Shown here: positions 1 to 7,243 of the stretch, one piece after another
Layout of the letters: the number at the start of each line of letters is the position of its first letter
Position numbering within the stretch: position 1 is the first letter of the stretch
NCBI GenBank assembly: GCA_019359545.1
Contig: JAHHHB010000067.1
Coordinates: 1 to 38,758 of the forward strand
Length of the DNA stretch: 38,758 nt
From: Desmonostoc geniculatum HA4340-LM1
GTDB lineage: Bacteria > Cyanobacteriota > Cyanobacteriia > Cyanobacteriales > Nostocaceae
Direction: 5' to 3'
Made by a program: the position numbers and the translations under genes
Notes under the pieces: generated by a model
Seen by the model: the letters and a program-made list of their open reading frames with translations, nothing else
Told to the model about the DNA's origin: nothing
Database searches by the model: none

Positions 1-172
1 TATCTCATCAAGGTTAATTCTCATGTAAACCAGTATTTTGTTTGCAAATAAAATCACCTTCTACCTAAATATAATTTTTAGCGTTCGCACTTTTTTGGCC
101 GACCTCACAAAATCGCATTGCTCCCGTGCGAAATTAAGTAAAACACATGCCTCAAACCCTTGCCCTGTAAGG

Positions 173-231
173 CATCGACACACTTCAACGAAAAATATGG
201 GGTTTCGGCGATTCGGCGAGGTGTGTCGATG
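173..231. repeat. 11-bp inverted repeat upstream of modA
   Basis: CATCGACACAC at 173-183 is matched perfectly by its reverse complement GTGTGTCGATG at 221-231, with 37 nt between the arms. The surrounding 1-339 region shows no convincing gene; an open frame from 38 to 232 has no ribosome binding site and no recognisable composition. The arms could be ends of a small mobile remnant or a hairpin in the modA leader. Function is unknown. Confidence 0.5.
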
Positions 232-339
232 AACATTTGATAAAAAGTTTTTACCGATATAGTTGGGTAAATATTGGTATTTTTGGTAGGATTCTACCTA
301 GCATCAATTTGATGAAAAAACCTCTCAAACGCCTTTTCC

Positions 340-1131
340 ATGAAAAGAAGACAAATTCTTGGCTTCCTGGGTATAGCAGTTGCTGGCTTATTGCTAGCAA
401 TTAGTTTACCTTTAGTTACGCCTTCTCCCGTAGTCGCCCAGTCAAACAACATACTTGTGTCAGCTGCTGCTAGCCTCAAAGATGCGCTGGAAGAAATTAA
501 GCCTCTGTACCAACAAAGTAAATCAAATGTGAATATTACTTATAATTTTGGCGCTTCTGGTGCTTTGCAGCAACAGATTGAACAAGGTGCGCCGGCAGAT
601 ATTTTTATTTCGGCTGCTAAAAAACAAGTAGATGCCTTAGAAACAAAAGGACTTCTCTTGCCAGGTAGCCGTGCCAATCTAGCAAATAACCGTCTGGTTT
701 TGATAGTGGCTCAGGATGTTGAGGGTATCACTAGCTTCTATAATTTAACAGATGCCAAGATTAAGAAAATTGCGATCGGTGAACCCAGAAGCGTACCCGC
801 AGGGCAATACGGAGAGCAAGTTTTAAAGAAATTGAAACTTTACGATCGCCTTAAACCCAAATTAGTCTTTGCTAACAACGTGCGTCAAGTCTTAGCAGCA
901 GTCGAAACTGGTAACGCCGAAGCCGGTCTAGTTTATGCCACTGATGCCAAAATCTCCAAAAACGTAAAAGTTGTAGTCGCTGCTGATGATAAGTTTCACT
1001 CACCGATAGTTTATCCGATCGCTGTCCTCAAAAGCAGTAAAAATCCTTCTGCGGCCAAAGAATTTGTCCAGTTTTTATCTGGCACTCAAGCTAAAGATGT
1101 ACTCAAAAAATATGGGTTTATTGTGCGTTAA
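340..1131 (+). CDS. modA: Molybdate ABC transporter substrate-binding protein ModA
   Basis: Periplasmic binding protein that captures molybdate (or tungstate) and delivers it to a ModB/ModC permease and ATPase, supplying molybdenum cofactor enzymes and possibly nitrogenase. Residues 1-33 form an export signal (KRR, a hydrophobic stretch, then VVA-Q). The mature part opens with the SAAASLKDAL segment, and NFGASGALQQQIEQGAPADIF follows, both typical of ModA oxyanion-binding loops. Length of 263 aa is normal for the family. The ATG at 340 is chosen because it gives an intact signal peptide; no clear Shine-Dalgarno is visible, and the ATG at 312 is in another frame. No modB or modC gene lies in the window, so the permease must be encoded left of it or elsewhere. 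Confidence 0.93.
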   Translation: MKRRQILGFLGIAVAGLLLAISLPLVTPSPVVAQSNNILVSAAASLKDALEEIKPLYQQSKSNVNITYNFGASGALQQQIEQGAPADIFISAAKKQVDALETKGLLLPGSRANLANNRLVLIVAQDVEGITSFYNLTDAKIKKIAIGEPRSVPAGQYGEQVLKKLKLYDRLKPKLVFANNVRQVLAAVETGNAEAGLVYATDAKISKNVKVVVAADDKFHSPIVYPIAVLKSSKNPSAAKEFVQFLSGTQAKDVLKKYGFIVR

Positions 1132-1156
1132 TAGCTTTTGATTTTTGAAAAGATAC

Positions 1157-1234
1157 GTAGGGTACGTTAGCTAAGCGTAACGCACCAAGTCCTTGCCAAA
1201 GATGCGTTACGGATTTCATCCTAACGCATCCTAC
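1157..1234. repeat. Imperfect inverted dispersed repeat (GTAGGGT...ATCCTAC)
   Basis: The unit begins GTAGGGTACGTTAG and ends CTAACGCATCCTAC, with internal GCGTAACGCACC and GATGCGTTACGG, so it can fold into nested hairpins. Such GTAGGGTGCGTTA-type units are recurrent intergenic repeats in cyanobacteria. It lies just after modA and could also act as a transcript-end structure. The rest of 1235-1451 is AT-rich with nothing recognised. Confidence 0.55.
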
Positions 1235-1451
1235 AGTAACTTATTTAAATTGTAGATACATAAATACTGAATCGAGTGGAAATAAAAGAGCAAACCCATA
1301 TTTTTAAGTGTGAGTAACAAAAAATAATTAATTAGAATAATGTCTATTTAAAAAGCGTGTAACTACTAAAAATTATAACTTTTGGTTGATGAGATTGCTA
1401 TTTAATCAAAGGAAAATTCTCCTAGATTTCAAAAAATATCCCTAAAGAAAT

Positions 1452-1613
1452 ATGTCTAGAATCAAAATTAATAACTTGCAACCTGACAATCAAATTAAAG
1501 TACGGAAACTATCTGAGGCAGATATGATGGCAATCACTGGAGGAATTCAAGTGAAGCTTTTAGGTAATAATTTTGTCGAATTGATATTCAACGGTTTTAT
1601 ATTGACGATTTAA
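1452..1613 (+). CDS. Small double-glycine leader peptide (candidate RiPP/bacteriocin precursor)
   Basis: A 53-codon ORF. The N-terminal half is hydrophilic and ends LSEADMMAITGG (residues 20-31), the pattern of a double-glycine leader processed by a C39 peptidase/ABC exporter. The 22-residue remainder is hydrophobic (QVKLLGNN, LIFNGFILTI), has no Cys or Ser and a single Thr, so lanthionine or thiazole chemistry is unlikely. Cyanobacteria encode many such orphan leader peptides, and the LSEADMMAITGG block resembles them. No exporter, peptidase or modifying enzyme is adjacent. The start is the ATG at 1452, with only a weak purine stretch (AAAGAA) upstream. A strong palindrome follows the stop at 1619. 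The gene assignment is moderately supported; its role is inferred. Confidence 0.6.
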   Translation: MSRIKINNLQPDNQIKVRKLSEADMMAITGGIQVKLLGNNFVELIFNGFILTI

Positions 1614-1618
1614 ATTTA

Positions 1619-1647
1619 GTAGAGACGTTGCAATGCAACGTCTCTAC
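1619..1647. repeat. Palindromic repeat GTAGAGACG...CGTCTCTAC
   Basis: Fourteen-base arms GTAGAGACGTTGCA and TGCAACGTCTCTAC face each other around one base. It begins 5 nt after the small peptide stop, so it may form the end hairpin of that transcript, although no T-run follows. A partial copy (GACGTTGCATTGC) lies at about 1661-1673. It belongs to the same palindrome style as 6610-6674, 8249-8276 and 15469-15496. Confidence 0.7.
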
Positions 1648-1670
1648 ATCTGTTGGAATAGACGTTGCAT

Positions 1671-1704
1671 TGCTGAATTCTGAATTCTGACTTCTGACTT
1701 CTGT
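1671..1704. repeat. Heptamer tandem repeat (STRR), CTGAATT/CTGACTT type
   Basis: Consecutive 7-base units CTGAATT, CTGAATT, CTGACTT, CTGACTT abut the 3' end of the peroxiredoxin gene. The same unit type recurs at 10233-10265, 24953-25004, 26104-26142, 26275-26312 and 31320-31345. Confidence 0.75.
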
Positions 1705-1705
1705 T

Positions 1706-2263
1706 TTAAGAAGCTGCCGATTGTAACTTTTCTAATCGTGCTAATACTTCTGAACTGTGAATAGTTGGGTTTACTTTGACAAAAGTCTCGCGCAAGATGC
1801 CTTGAGGATCGATGATAAAACTGTGGCGCATAGATAAGAAACTTAGCCACGAACCGTAAGCTTTACTCACCGATCCATCAGTGTCAGCCAATAAGGGAAA
1901 TTTTAATCCCTCTGAATCACAAAATTTAGCGTGGGAATCAATGTCATCAGCACTAACACCAAGAATTTGGGTGTTTTTTTCGAGATATTGGGGTAAATCT
2001 TGCTGAAAACGACGAGCTTCTATAGTACAACCAGAGGTGAAATCTTTGGGATAAAAATACAAAACTACCCACTTACCACGAAAGTCGGAGAGGGAAATTT
2101 TCCCATCACCCGTGTTGGTTGGCAAGGTAAACTCCGGCGCGGGTTGATTAATTGTGGGAAGTTTACCACCAAGGGCATCGGCATTAGGAGTAAAATTCAG
2201 CCAGCTAATAATAGAAATACAGCTGGCAAATAATATGCTTAAAAAAGTGCGGCGGGAAATCAT
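1706..2263 (-). CDS. Peroxiredoxin, BCP/PrxQ-like, with Tat signal peptide
   Basis: Thiol peroxidase that reduces H2O2 or organic peroxides. Residues 3-9 (SRRTFLS) match the twin-arginine consensus, followed by a hydrophobic core and a cleavage region near ADA-LGG (about 30), so export to lumen or periplasm is likely. This supports the ATG at 2263 rather than the TTG at 2293, which would add ten residues before the Tat motif. The AhpC/TSA fold covers about 36-180. The peroxidatic Cys is C79 in TSGCTIEA. PrxQ enzymes normally carry a resolving Cys five residues on; here that position is R84, and the only other Cys in the mature chain is C115. It may therefore work by a 1-Cys or atypical 2-Cys mechanism. 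Confidence 0.9.
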   Translation of the reverse strand: MISRRTFLSILFASCISIISWLNFTPNADALGGKLPTINQPAPEFTLPTNTGDGKISLSDFRGKWVVLYFYPKDFTSGCTIEARRFQQDLPQYLEKNTQILGVSADDIDSHAKFCDSEGLKFPLLADTDGSVSKAYGSWLSFLSMRHSFIIDPQGILRETFVKVNPTIHSSEVLARLEKLQSAAS

Positions 2264-2320
2264 GGTGCAAACCAGAATGACAACTTTACACAAGTTTACA
2301 ATTCCTGGTTGCTATTGATC

Positions 2321-2563
2321 TCACTCTGAGTCAGATTGGGGAGGAATATCTGTGCTTTCGATGTATTGGCTATCTAGGAGAAAGGCTCCTTTAGGGAAGC
2401 GAATACCCCAATATCCACCAGGTCTACGGTCAAGAACTATACCTTCTTCGCCAATCCGAATCACATCGGGGGGGCGCAGCATGGGCATAGGTTCAGCGGT
2501 TTTAACGTAGGGTGGTAATGCTACGACACGGACTTTACTACCAATAGGGAATTCTTTAGACAT
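2321..2563 (-). CDS. sipA: Regulatory protein SipA (DUF3148)
   Basis: An 80-residue cyanobacterial protein of the SipA family, known in Synechococcus to bind the histidine kinase NblS (Hik33) and influence high-light and nutrient-stress signalling. The whole chain matches the family pattern: IGSKVRVVALPPYVKTAEP near the start, MLRPPDVI, then LDRRPGGYWGIRFPKGAFLL, an SH3-like small beta barrel. It is transcribed with the same orientation as the downstream peroxiredoxin, separated by 57 nt, so co-transcription is possible. The start ATG at 2563 has no strong Shine-Dalgarno. The kinase partner is not in this window. Confidence 0.9.
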   Translation of the reverse strand: MSKEFPIGSKVRVVALPPYVKTAEPMPMLRPPDVIRIGEEGIVLDRRPGGYWGIRFPKGAFLLDSQYIESTDIPPQSDSE

Positions 2564-2587
2564 CTTGAAAAAGCTAGCTTCAAAATA

Positions 2588-2612
2588 GGGAGTGGGGAGT
2601 GGGGAGTGGGGA
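2588..2612. repeat. Heptamer repeat GGGGAGT (STRR)
   Basis: Tandem GGGAGTGGGGAGTGGGGAG units upstream of sipA. The same type occurs at about 3698-3728, 8053-8085 and (complement) 8180-8213. The stretch 2564-3159 has no gene; it contains this tract, the element at 2831-3008 and the hairpin at 3101-3131. Confidence 0.75.
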
Positions 2613-2830
2613 AGAAACCTTTTTGATGTTTGGTTGGGGGATTTTCCCGTGATTGACTAGCTTCAAAATAGGGAGCGGGGAGTGAGGGTTTAGCAATGCT
2701 AAACCCTCACGGGGTCTTGGGGGTCAAGAGATCCTTATTATATGAACTTCTGGCTTGAAAGTCTATGCATTGGATATAGGACTCATATTTGATTTCTGAA
2801 AAAAATCCCTACACTTACAAAGTACTTTTT

Positions 2831-3008
2831 TAGGACTTACGCATTGACATAAAAGCAAAAATGGCAGATAGAGTTTTCAAAGCTTTTATCTAGGTTTTTC
2901 AATCATATTTTGGCGATCGCCAGCAATCAAAAGCAACCTCCAAAAGCCTGGAACAACGTATTTACGTTGATACACAAAATAGTTCTTTTGTACAGTGCGT
3001 AAGTCCTA
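2831..3008. mobile_element. MITE-like element, TAGGACTTACGCA termini (178 bp)
   Basis: TAGGACTTACGCA at 2831-2843 is mirrored exactly by TGCGTAAGTCCTA at 2996-3008. The interior has no ORF of note and includes TGGCGATCGCCA. A shorter element with identical ends lies at 8223-8315. Both begin with TA and end with TA, compatible with a TA-targeting (IS630/Tc1-like) transposase acting in trans. A run of Ts flanks both sides. No transposase is present in the window. Confidence 0.65.
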
Positions 3009-3100
3009 TTTTTCTTACTCCCTACTCCCCACTCCCAGCATACGCAGATAATTTCAAAAAATCAAAACGGATTCCTATATTGGGTATGAAAATAGGGAAA

Positions 3101-3131
3101 GGGAAAGGAGATGAACTTTTTCTCCTTTCCC
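3101..3131 (-). terminator. Hairpin after the Coq4-family gene
   Basis: GGGAAAGGAGA (3101-3111) pairs perfectly with TCTCCTTTCCC (3121-3131) across a 9-nt loop, 28 nt beyond the stop of the minus-strand Coq4-family gene. A partial T-rich stretch follows on the minus strand. A Rho-independent terminator is plausible. Confidence 0.5.
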
Positions 3132-3159
3132 GCCTTCTGCAAGAAGTCTGTATAACTGT

Positions 3160-3681
3160 TTAATTCTTGGCTATGGAAAAAAGTGCCTGGACATCAGTCA
3201 AGGGTAAGTGCCACAGTATTTCCGGTTGCCAAGTATCTGGGTCAAAGTCAGAGTGAAGACCACGTTGGTATGCTTGCCAGAGTCGATTCCAGCTAAATTG
3301 TTGTTGAGAATTTAGGTTTTTATGGATGGCTCGCAACAATCCTAGACCCAGCATCAAGTTAGTTATAGTAAATTTTGTACCTAGTAAAAATGCCTGTATT
3401 TTTGCTTCGCCTATTGGGTCTGTGCCATACCCTGTAAGAACGTGAACCCCGTCATGGAGTTGTTTACGACGGCTACCTGTGGTGAAGGGTGTTAGGTTGT
3501 CTTTGTCGAGGAAATTTGCCCAACTTCTGCCGAAAGTGCCAGTAGGGAAGGAACGCAATTTTTCTATTTGGACAATTGGAGAAACATTTTTTCCCTGTAT
3601 TTCAGTTAAGCGATCGAGTAAATCTAATACTTTTTGGACGCGAGGAGGAAGATTTGGGGAAGCGGCAGAGGGTTGCATCAT
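3160..3681 (-). CDS. Coq4-family protein
   Basis: Member of the Coq4 family, first known from ubiquinone biosynthesis in mitochondria, where it acts as a metal-dependent factor in head-group processing. The diagnostic motif HDxxHx11E is present as H76-D77, H80 and E92 (HDGVHVLTGYGTDPIGE), a zinc-binding signature. The rest is helical, with a Leu-rich stretch around 98-116. At 173 aa it is the short, soluble bacterial form with no targeting sequence. Cyanobacteria make plastoquinone rather than ubiquinone, so the substrate here is uncertain. Two Met codons start the frame (3681 and 3678). It stands alone, with repeats on both sides. Confidence 0.82.
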   Translation of the reverse strand: MMQPSAASPNLPPRVQKVLDLLDRLTEIQGKNVSPIVQIEKLRSFPTGTFGRSWANFLDKDNLTPFTTGSRRKQLHDGVHVLTGYGTDPIGEAKIQAFLLGTKFTITNLMLGLGLLRAIHKNLNSQQQFSWNRLWQAYQRGLHSDFDPDTWQPEILWHLPLTDVQALFSIAKN

Positions 3682-3697
3682 AATCTAGGTTGAAAAA

Positions 3698-3728
3698 GGG
3701 AGTGGGGAGTGGGGAGTAGGGAATAGGG
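3698..3728. repeat. Heptamer repeat GGGGAGT (STRR)
   Basis: Tandem GGGAGTGGGGAGTGGGGAGT units decaying to GGGAATAGGG, located just upstream of the Coq4-family start. Confidence 0.7.
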
Positions 3729-3786
3729 TATATTCCAGTACGGTTCAGATAAACCCAAAATGTGGGATTTCCCATAATTAGCGAGC

Positions 3787-3819
3787 TTGGGATGAGATGG
3801 GCGATATTGCCCATCCCAA
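3787..3819 (-). terminator. Hairpin after the Spy-like gene
   Basis: TTGGGATGAGATGGGC (3787-3802) pairs with GCCCATCCCAA (3809-3819), with a small bulge and a 6-nt loop. It lies about 30 nt past the stop of the minus-strand Spy-like gene. No T-run follows on that strand, so terminator function is only tentative. Confidence 0.4.
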
Positions 3820-3848
3820 ACTATTAACTCTTTTTTTAAGATTAAAAA

Positions 3849-4352
3849 TTATTGAGGATTGCCTTGTTGACGACGCTGTTTCATGTTCTGTTGGAATTGT
3901 TCTAGTTTTTGCCGTTGTTCAGGGGTTAAAACTGCTTGAATCTGTTGTTTCTCTGATTCGCGGATTTGTCGCATTTGGGTTTTTTGTGCTTCAGTCAGAT
4001 TTAAGTCAGCAAAATTCTTCCATCCACCTCGACGCTGACCTGGTTGGCGTTGACCTTGTTGACCTGCTTGACGCTGAGCCTGACGCGCTTTCTTAGCTGC
4101 TTCTAACTTTGCTTTTTGTTCTGGGGTGAAAACTGCTTCATATTTGGCGCGGCTATCACGGCGAATTGCCTGAATTTGGCTTTTTTGTGCATCGGTTAGT
4201 CCCAACTCTGCCCAAGGTCCCTTCGGTTTTTGTGGAGTTTGTGCGAGTAGCAGGGGTGAAGGAGAGGCTGTTTGAGCTACGACAGCAAAGGAAGTTGCAG
4301 TTAAACTTAAAGCGATCGCTCCAGCAATTAATGATAATGTTTTGAGTTTCAT
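3849..4352 (-). CDS. Spy/CpxP-like periplasmic LTxxQ protein
   Basis: Exported protein with a signal peptide at residues 1-26 (ending AVVA-Q). The mature chain has two copies of a helical unit: LTDAQ (52-56) with FTPEQ (75-79), and LTEAQ (119-123) with LTPEQ (142-146), a period of about 67 residues. They are separated by a Gln/Gly/Arg-rich linker (about 90-112). LTxxQ repeats define the Spy/CpxP group of periplasmic chaperones or stress sensors. The length (167 aa) is similar to Spy, but the duplicated layout with a basic QRQPGQRRGG linker is less usual. It is transcribed divergently from the histidine kinase/response regulator pair across 219 nt, so that pair is a natural candidate for its regulator (inference). 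Confidence 0.82.
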   Translation of the reverse strand: MKLKTLSLIAGAIALSLTATSFAVVAQTASPSPLLLAQTPQKPKGPWAELGLTDAQKSQIQAIRRDSRAKYEAVFTPEQKAKLEAAKKARQAQRQAGQQGQRQPGQRRGGWKNFADLNLTEAQKTQMRQIRESEKQQIQAVLTPEQRQKLEQFQQNMKQRRQQGNPQ

Positions 4353-4490
4353 TACTTATCTCGTGGTTCTTGCCTGTTTGGATGCCACCATCATAAGAAT
4401 TTTTCTTCAATAGTTACATGAGGAGAAAGTCACGGTTATGCCCATGACTTTAGTCATGATTCAATTATGACAAATGTGACTGACAATAAT

Positions 4491-4539
4491 AGGAGTTAGG
4501 AGTTAGGAGTTAGGAAGAGAGACGCGATTCATCGCGTCT
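4491..4539. repeat. STRR (TAGGAGT) plus AGACGCGA palindrome
   Basis: AGGAGTT heptamers at 4491-4515 run into the hairpin AGACGCGA-TTCA-TCGCGTCT at 4520-4539. Both are dispersed-repeat types seen elsewhere in the window. They lie between the two divergent genes, immediately ahead of the kinase. Confidence 0.65.
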
Positions 4540-4571
4540 GTATAAGAGTTAGCAATTAGGTGTTGAACATT

Positions 4572-5837
4572 ATGAATCCGATAATTCAAATTAAAAAACA
4601 TCCTTTTCCGTCTCTGCTTTATTTAGAATGGATATTACTGGCGATTACTGCTTTGATAGCAGTTATACCACCTCCCTTAAGGCGATTTCGCTCTAGACGG
4701 TTAGACATATCAATTTGTGGGACATTTCCAGATTTATCAATTTGTAATATCTTGCCAGAATTGTCAATTTACAGTCTGATTATTTTTGCTTTAATGGGCT
4801 TGTGGTTACCCAAAAACAATCGCAAAAGTAAATTAATATACACGATTGTTCAAATTTTATTGATTTTGCTTATTGGGCTTTTTGGTGAAAGATTTGCTCG
4901 TCTTTTTCCGTTTCTTTACATAATTTTGGTTACTCGCAGTTGTCTAATTTTTCAGTTGCCTGGTCGTTTATTCATTACAAGTTTGTCATTTACTTTATTT
5001 TTGCTGACTACACAATTAAAATATCAATTATTCAATTTTCAATCTTCACCACAAGCTCAAGAACGTTTTCGATTTTTCAGCTTAAACTGGTCATTGGTGT
5101 TTGGTCTAAGTTTAGTTTTTGTGTTGTTGATGATGAATGCGGTATTATCTGAACGGCACAGTCGAGAAAAACTAGCTATTGCTAATGAAAAACTTCGTCA
5201 ATATGCCATGCGAATCGAAAATCAAGCTACCTTGGAAGAACGAAACCGGATTGCTCGTGAAATCCATGATTCATTAGGACACTCTCTAACTGCTTTAAAT
5301 CTACAATTAGAAACTGCTTTAAAATTGTGGCCATCTAATCCAATGAAGGCTGAGACATTTCTGGCAACGGCAAAGGAATTAGGTTCAAAAGCGCTCAAAG
5401 ATGTCCGTCAATCTGTTTCGGCTATGCGTTCCAACCCATTACAAGAGCAATCTTTAGAACGTGCGATCGCTGGTCTTGCAGAAGATTTTCATCGCTCAAA
5501 TGGTATTCTACCAATTTATCAAATTAATGTTGAATATTCTTTACCGCCTGAAATCAACACTGCTATTTATCGGATTACTCAAGAATCTTTGACAAATATT
5601 TCTAAATATGCATCTGCAACGGAGGTGAAAATAGAACTTACTACCATCAGAAGCAATTTACGATTGATAATTCAGGATAATGGTAGAGGTTTTGATATCA
5701 GGCAAAATACTACTGGTTTTGGACTTCAGAGTATGCGCGATCGCACTTTAGCACTTGGAGGTGAATTTAATATTAATAGCACTCCTGGTTCTGGTTGCAA
5801 AATTATAGTTAATATTCCTTTAACGAGGTTGACATGA
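4572..5837 (+). CDS. NarL-family sensor histidine kinase (HisKA_3)
   Basis: Membrane sensor kinase that phosphorylates the regulator encoded immediately after it. The N-terminal ~190 residues hold about five or six hydrophobic segments (such as WILLAITALIAVI, LLILLIGLF, LVFGLSLVFVLLMM) with very short loops, so there is no sizeable periplasmic sensor domain. A short coiled coil leads to the dimerisation helix EERNRIAREIHDSLGHSL with phospho-acceptor H232. The HATPase domain follows, with N-box ESLTNISKYA, G1 DNGRGF and G2 GFGLQSMRDR. Start is ambiguous: GTG 4560, TTG 4563 and ATG 4572 share the frame; ATG 4572 is chosen because TAGG lies upstream at a usable distance. The stop overlaps the regulator start as ATGA. 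Confidence 0.9.
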   Translation: MNPIIQIKKHPFPSLLYLEWILLAITALIAVIPPPLRRFRSRRLDISICGTFPDLSICNILPELSIYSLIIFALMGLWLPKNNRKSKLIYTIVQILLILLIGLFGERFARLFPFLYIILVTRSCLIFQLPGRLFITSLSFTLFLLTTQLKYQLFNFQSSPQAQERFRFFSLNWSLVFGLSLVFVLLMMNAVLSERHSREKLAIANEKLRQYAMRIENQATLEERNRIAREIHDSLGHSLTALNLQLETALKLWPSNPMKAETFLATAKELGSKALKDVRQSVSAMRSNPLQEQSLERAIAGLAEDFHRSNGILPIYQINVEYSLPPEINTAIYRITQESLTNISKYASATEVKIELTTIRSNLRLIIQDNGRGFDIRQNTTGFGLQSMRDRTLALGGEFNINSTPGSGCKIIVNIPLTRLT

Positions 5838-6499
5838 CCATTAAAGTATTGCTGGTAGATGACCAAAGTTTAATTCGTCAAGGATTAAGAGCATTATTAG
5901 AACTAGAACCAGATTTAGAAATAGTAGGAGAAGGAGAAAATGGTCAAGAGGCGATTCATTTGATTGCTGAACTTCAGCCAGATGTTGTATTGTTAGATAT
6001 CAGAATGCCAATTATGGATGGAGTTGCAGCTACACGAGAAATCCAAAAGCATTTTCCCAAAACGAAGATTTTAGTACTGACAACTTTTGATGATAATGAA
6101 TATGTCTCGGCAGCTCTGCAAAATGGGGCAATGGGTTATTTATTGAAAGATACACCCTCGGAAGAATTAGCTGTCGCTATTCGCGCTGTATATAAAGGAT
6201 ATACTCAATTAGGTCCAGGAATAGTCAAAAAATTGTTGACTCAATTTTCTCATCCTACACCAACTCAGTCACCGCCTGTACCATCTAGTTTAATTGAACT
6301 CACTCCCAGAGAAAAGGAGGTTTTGCGGTTAATTGCTACAGGCGCTAGTAACCGAGAAATTGCTCAGGAACTTTACATTTCTGAGGGGACAGTAAAAAAT
6401 CACGTTACGAATATTTTAAATCGGTTAAATTTACGCGATCGCACTCAAGCTGCTATTTGGGCAAATACCTATTTATCCTATTTGAATGAGCCAAGTTAG
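5834..6499 (+). CDS. NarL/LuxR-family response regulator
   Basis: DNA-binding output partner of the upstream kinase; its ATG overlaps the kinase stop by 4 nt, indicating translational coupling. Receiver domain covers residues 1-120, with acidic pocket D9-D10, phospho-acceptor D55 (LLDIRMP) and conserved K105 (LLKD). After a Pro/Ser-rich linker comes a LuxR-type helix-turn-helix at about 155-210 (LTPREKEVLRLIATGASNRE, then EGTVKNHVTNIL). Length of 221 aa is standard. Targets are not known from sequence; the divergent Spy-like gene is the nearest candidate. Confidence 0.94.
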   Translation: MTIKVLLVDDQSLIRQGLRALLELEPDLEIVGEGENGQEAIHLIAELQPDVVLLDIRMPIMDGVAATREIQKHFPKTKILVLTTFDDNEYVSAALQNGAMGYLLKDTPSEELAVAIRAVYKGYTQLGPGIVKKLLTQFSHPTPTQSPPVPSSLIELTPREKEVLRLIATGASNREIAQELYISEGTVKNHVTNILNRLNLRDRTQAAIWANTYLSYLNEPS

Positions 6500-6609
6500 A
6501 TAATTTATAATTCTTCGCCCAGCTACTTATACAACCGAAAAATCAAAAAGAAGAAGGCGAACGCTAGAAATTGCGAACCTACCATTTTGATTAAAATTAT
6601 AAATTCCAA

Positions 6610-6674
6610 AGACGCGATAAATCGCCGTCTCTACAATAATCATTCCTTTGTAGAGACGGCGATTTATCGCGTCT
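6610..6674. repeat. Perfect 27-bp inverted repeat (AGACGCGATAAATCGCC...)
   Basis: The arm at 6610-6636 is the exact reverse complement of 6648-6674, with an 11-nt loop. It lies between two convergent genes (response regulator and deaminase) and could end transcripts from both sides. The right flank carries CTTAACCGAACAGTATTG (6680-6697), identical to the right terminus of the element at 37243-37376. No matching left terminus is visible here, so this seems to be a truncated or rearranged copy of that element. Confidence 0.75.
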
Positions 6675-6729
6675 GATGCCTTAACCGAACAGTATTGGGG
6701 CTACTCCTAAAAATAAGTTTTTTGATGGC

Positions 6730-7173
6730 TTATTTAAATAATTCCAAACATTCGTTTTTTAAAATGCCTTTGATGATTTTAATTTTTCTAAGTGACTGAG
6801 CAATCACTTCTTCGCAAGATATATTAATTTGTGATTGATTAACCGAAATTAAATCTTCAATTGAAGCACCATATACAATTTCTGATAAACCACTCCAAAC
6901 ACAAGCAGATGCACACATCGGACAAGGTTCCCCAGTTGTATATATGCTATAACCTTCTAAAGAGGGGTTTTTAAGTTTAGCTGTTAAACTACGAATGACG
7001 TTGATTTCGGCATGGGCTGATGGATCGTTGTCTGTTTTGACAGTATTATGAGCTACGGCAACGACTTCGTTATCTTTAACAATTATTGCACCGTAAGGCG
7101 CATCGCCTTTTTTAGCTTCTGCCAATGCTAAACGCATAAAATATTCTGAGTTCATATAAGCTGGGGATAACAT
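6730..7173 (-). CDS. Nucleoside deaminase (CDA fold)
   Basis: Zinc-dependent deaminase of the cytidine/guanine deaminase superfamily. The zinc site is complete: H54-A-E56 with general-base Glu, and P-C84-P-M-C87. The chain length (147 aa) and the segment GYSIYTTGEPCPMCASACVW resemble guanine deaminase/TadA-like small deaminases. Substrate cannot be fixed from sequence: tRNA adenosine deaminases of the TadA type usually carry a different C-terminus, so a guanine or cytosine deaminase role is at least as likely. Two starts are possible: ATG 7173 and ATG 7155 (MNSEYFM); neither has a clear Shine-Dalgarno. It converges with the response regulator gene. Confidence 0.86.
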   Translation of the reverse strand: MLSPAYMNSEYFMRLALAEAKKGDAPYGAIIVKDNEVVAVAHNTVKTDNDPSAHAEINVIRSLTAKLKNPSLEGYSIYTTGEPCPMCASACVWSGLSEIVYGASIEDLISVNQSQINISCEEVIAQSLRKIKIIKGILKNECLELFK

Positions 7174-7243
7174 CAGGATAAGGTTTAATAATATCGTATT
7201 TCTAATGCTATAACTAGGAATTAAGATTAGTTAATGGTCGAAT

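Noticed and set aside
38..232. 64-codon frame at the left end
   Set aside because: It has no ribosome site and no recognisable composition, and runs through an inverted repeat.
2000..2233. Plus-strand frame opposite the peroxiredoxin
   Set aside because: Antisense of a recognised gene with catalytic motif and Tat signal; no independent support.
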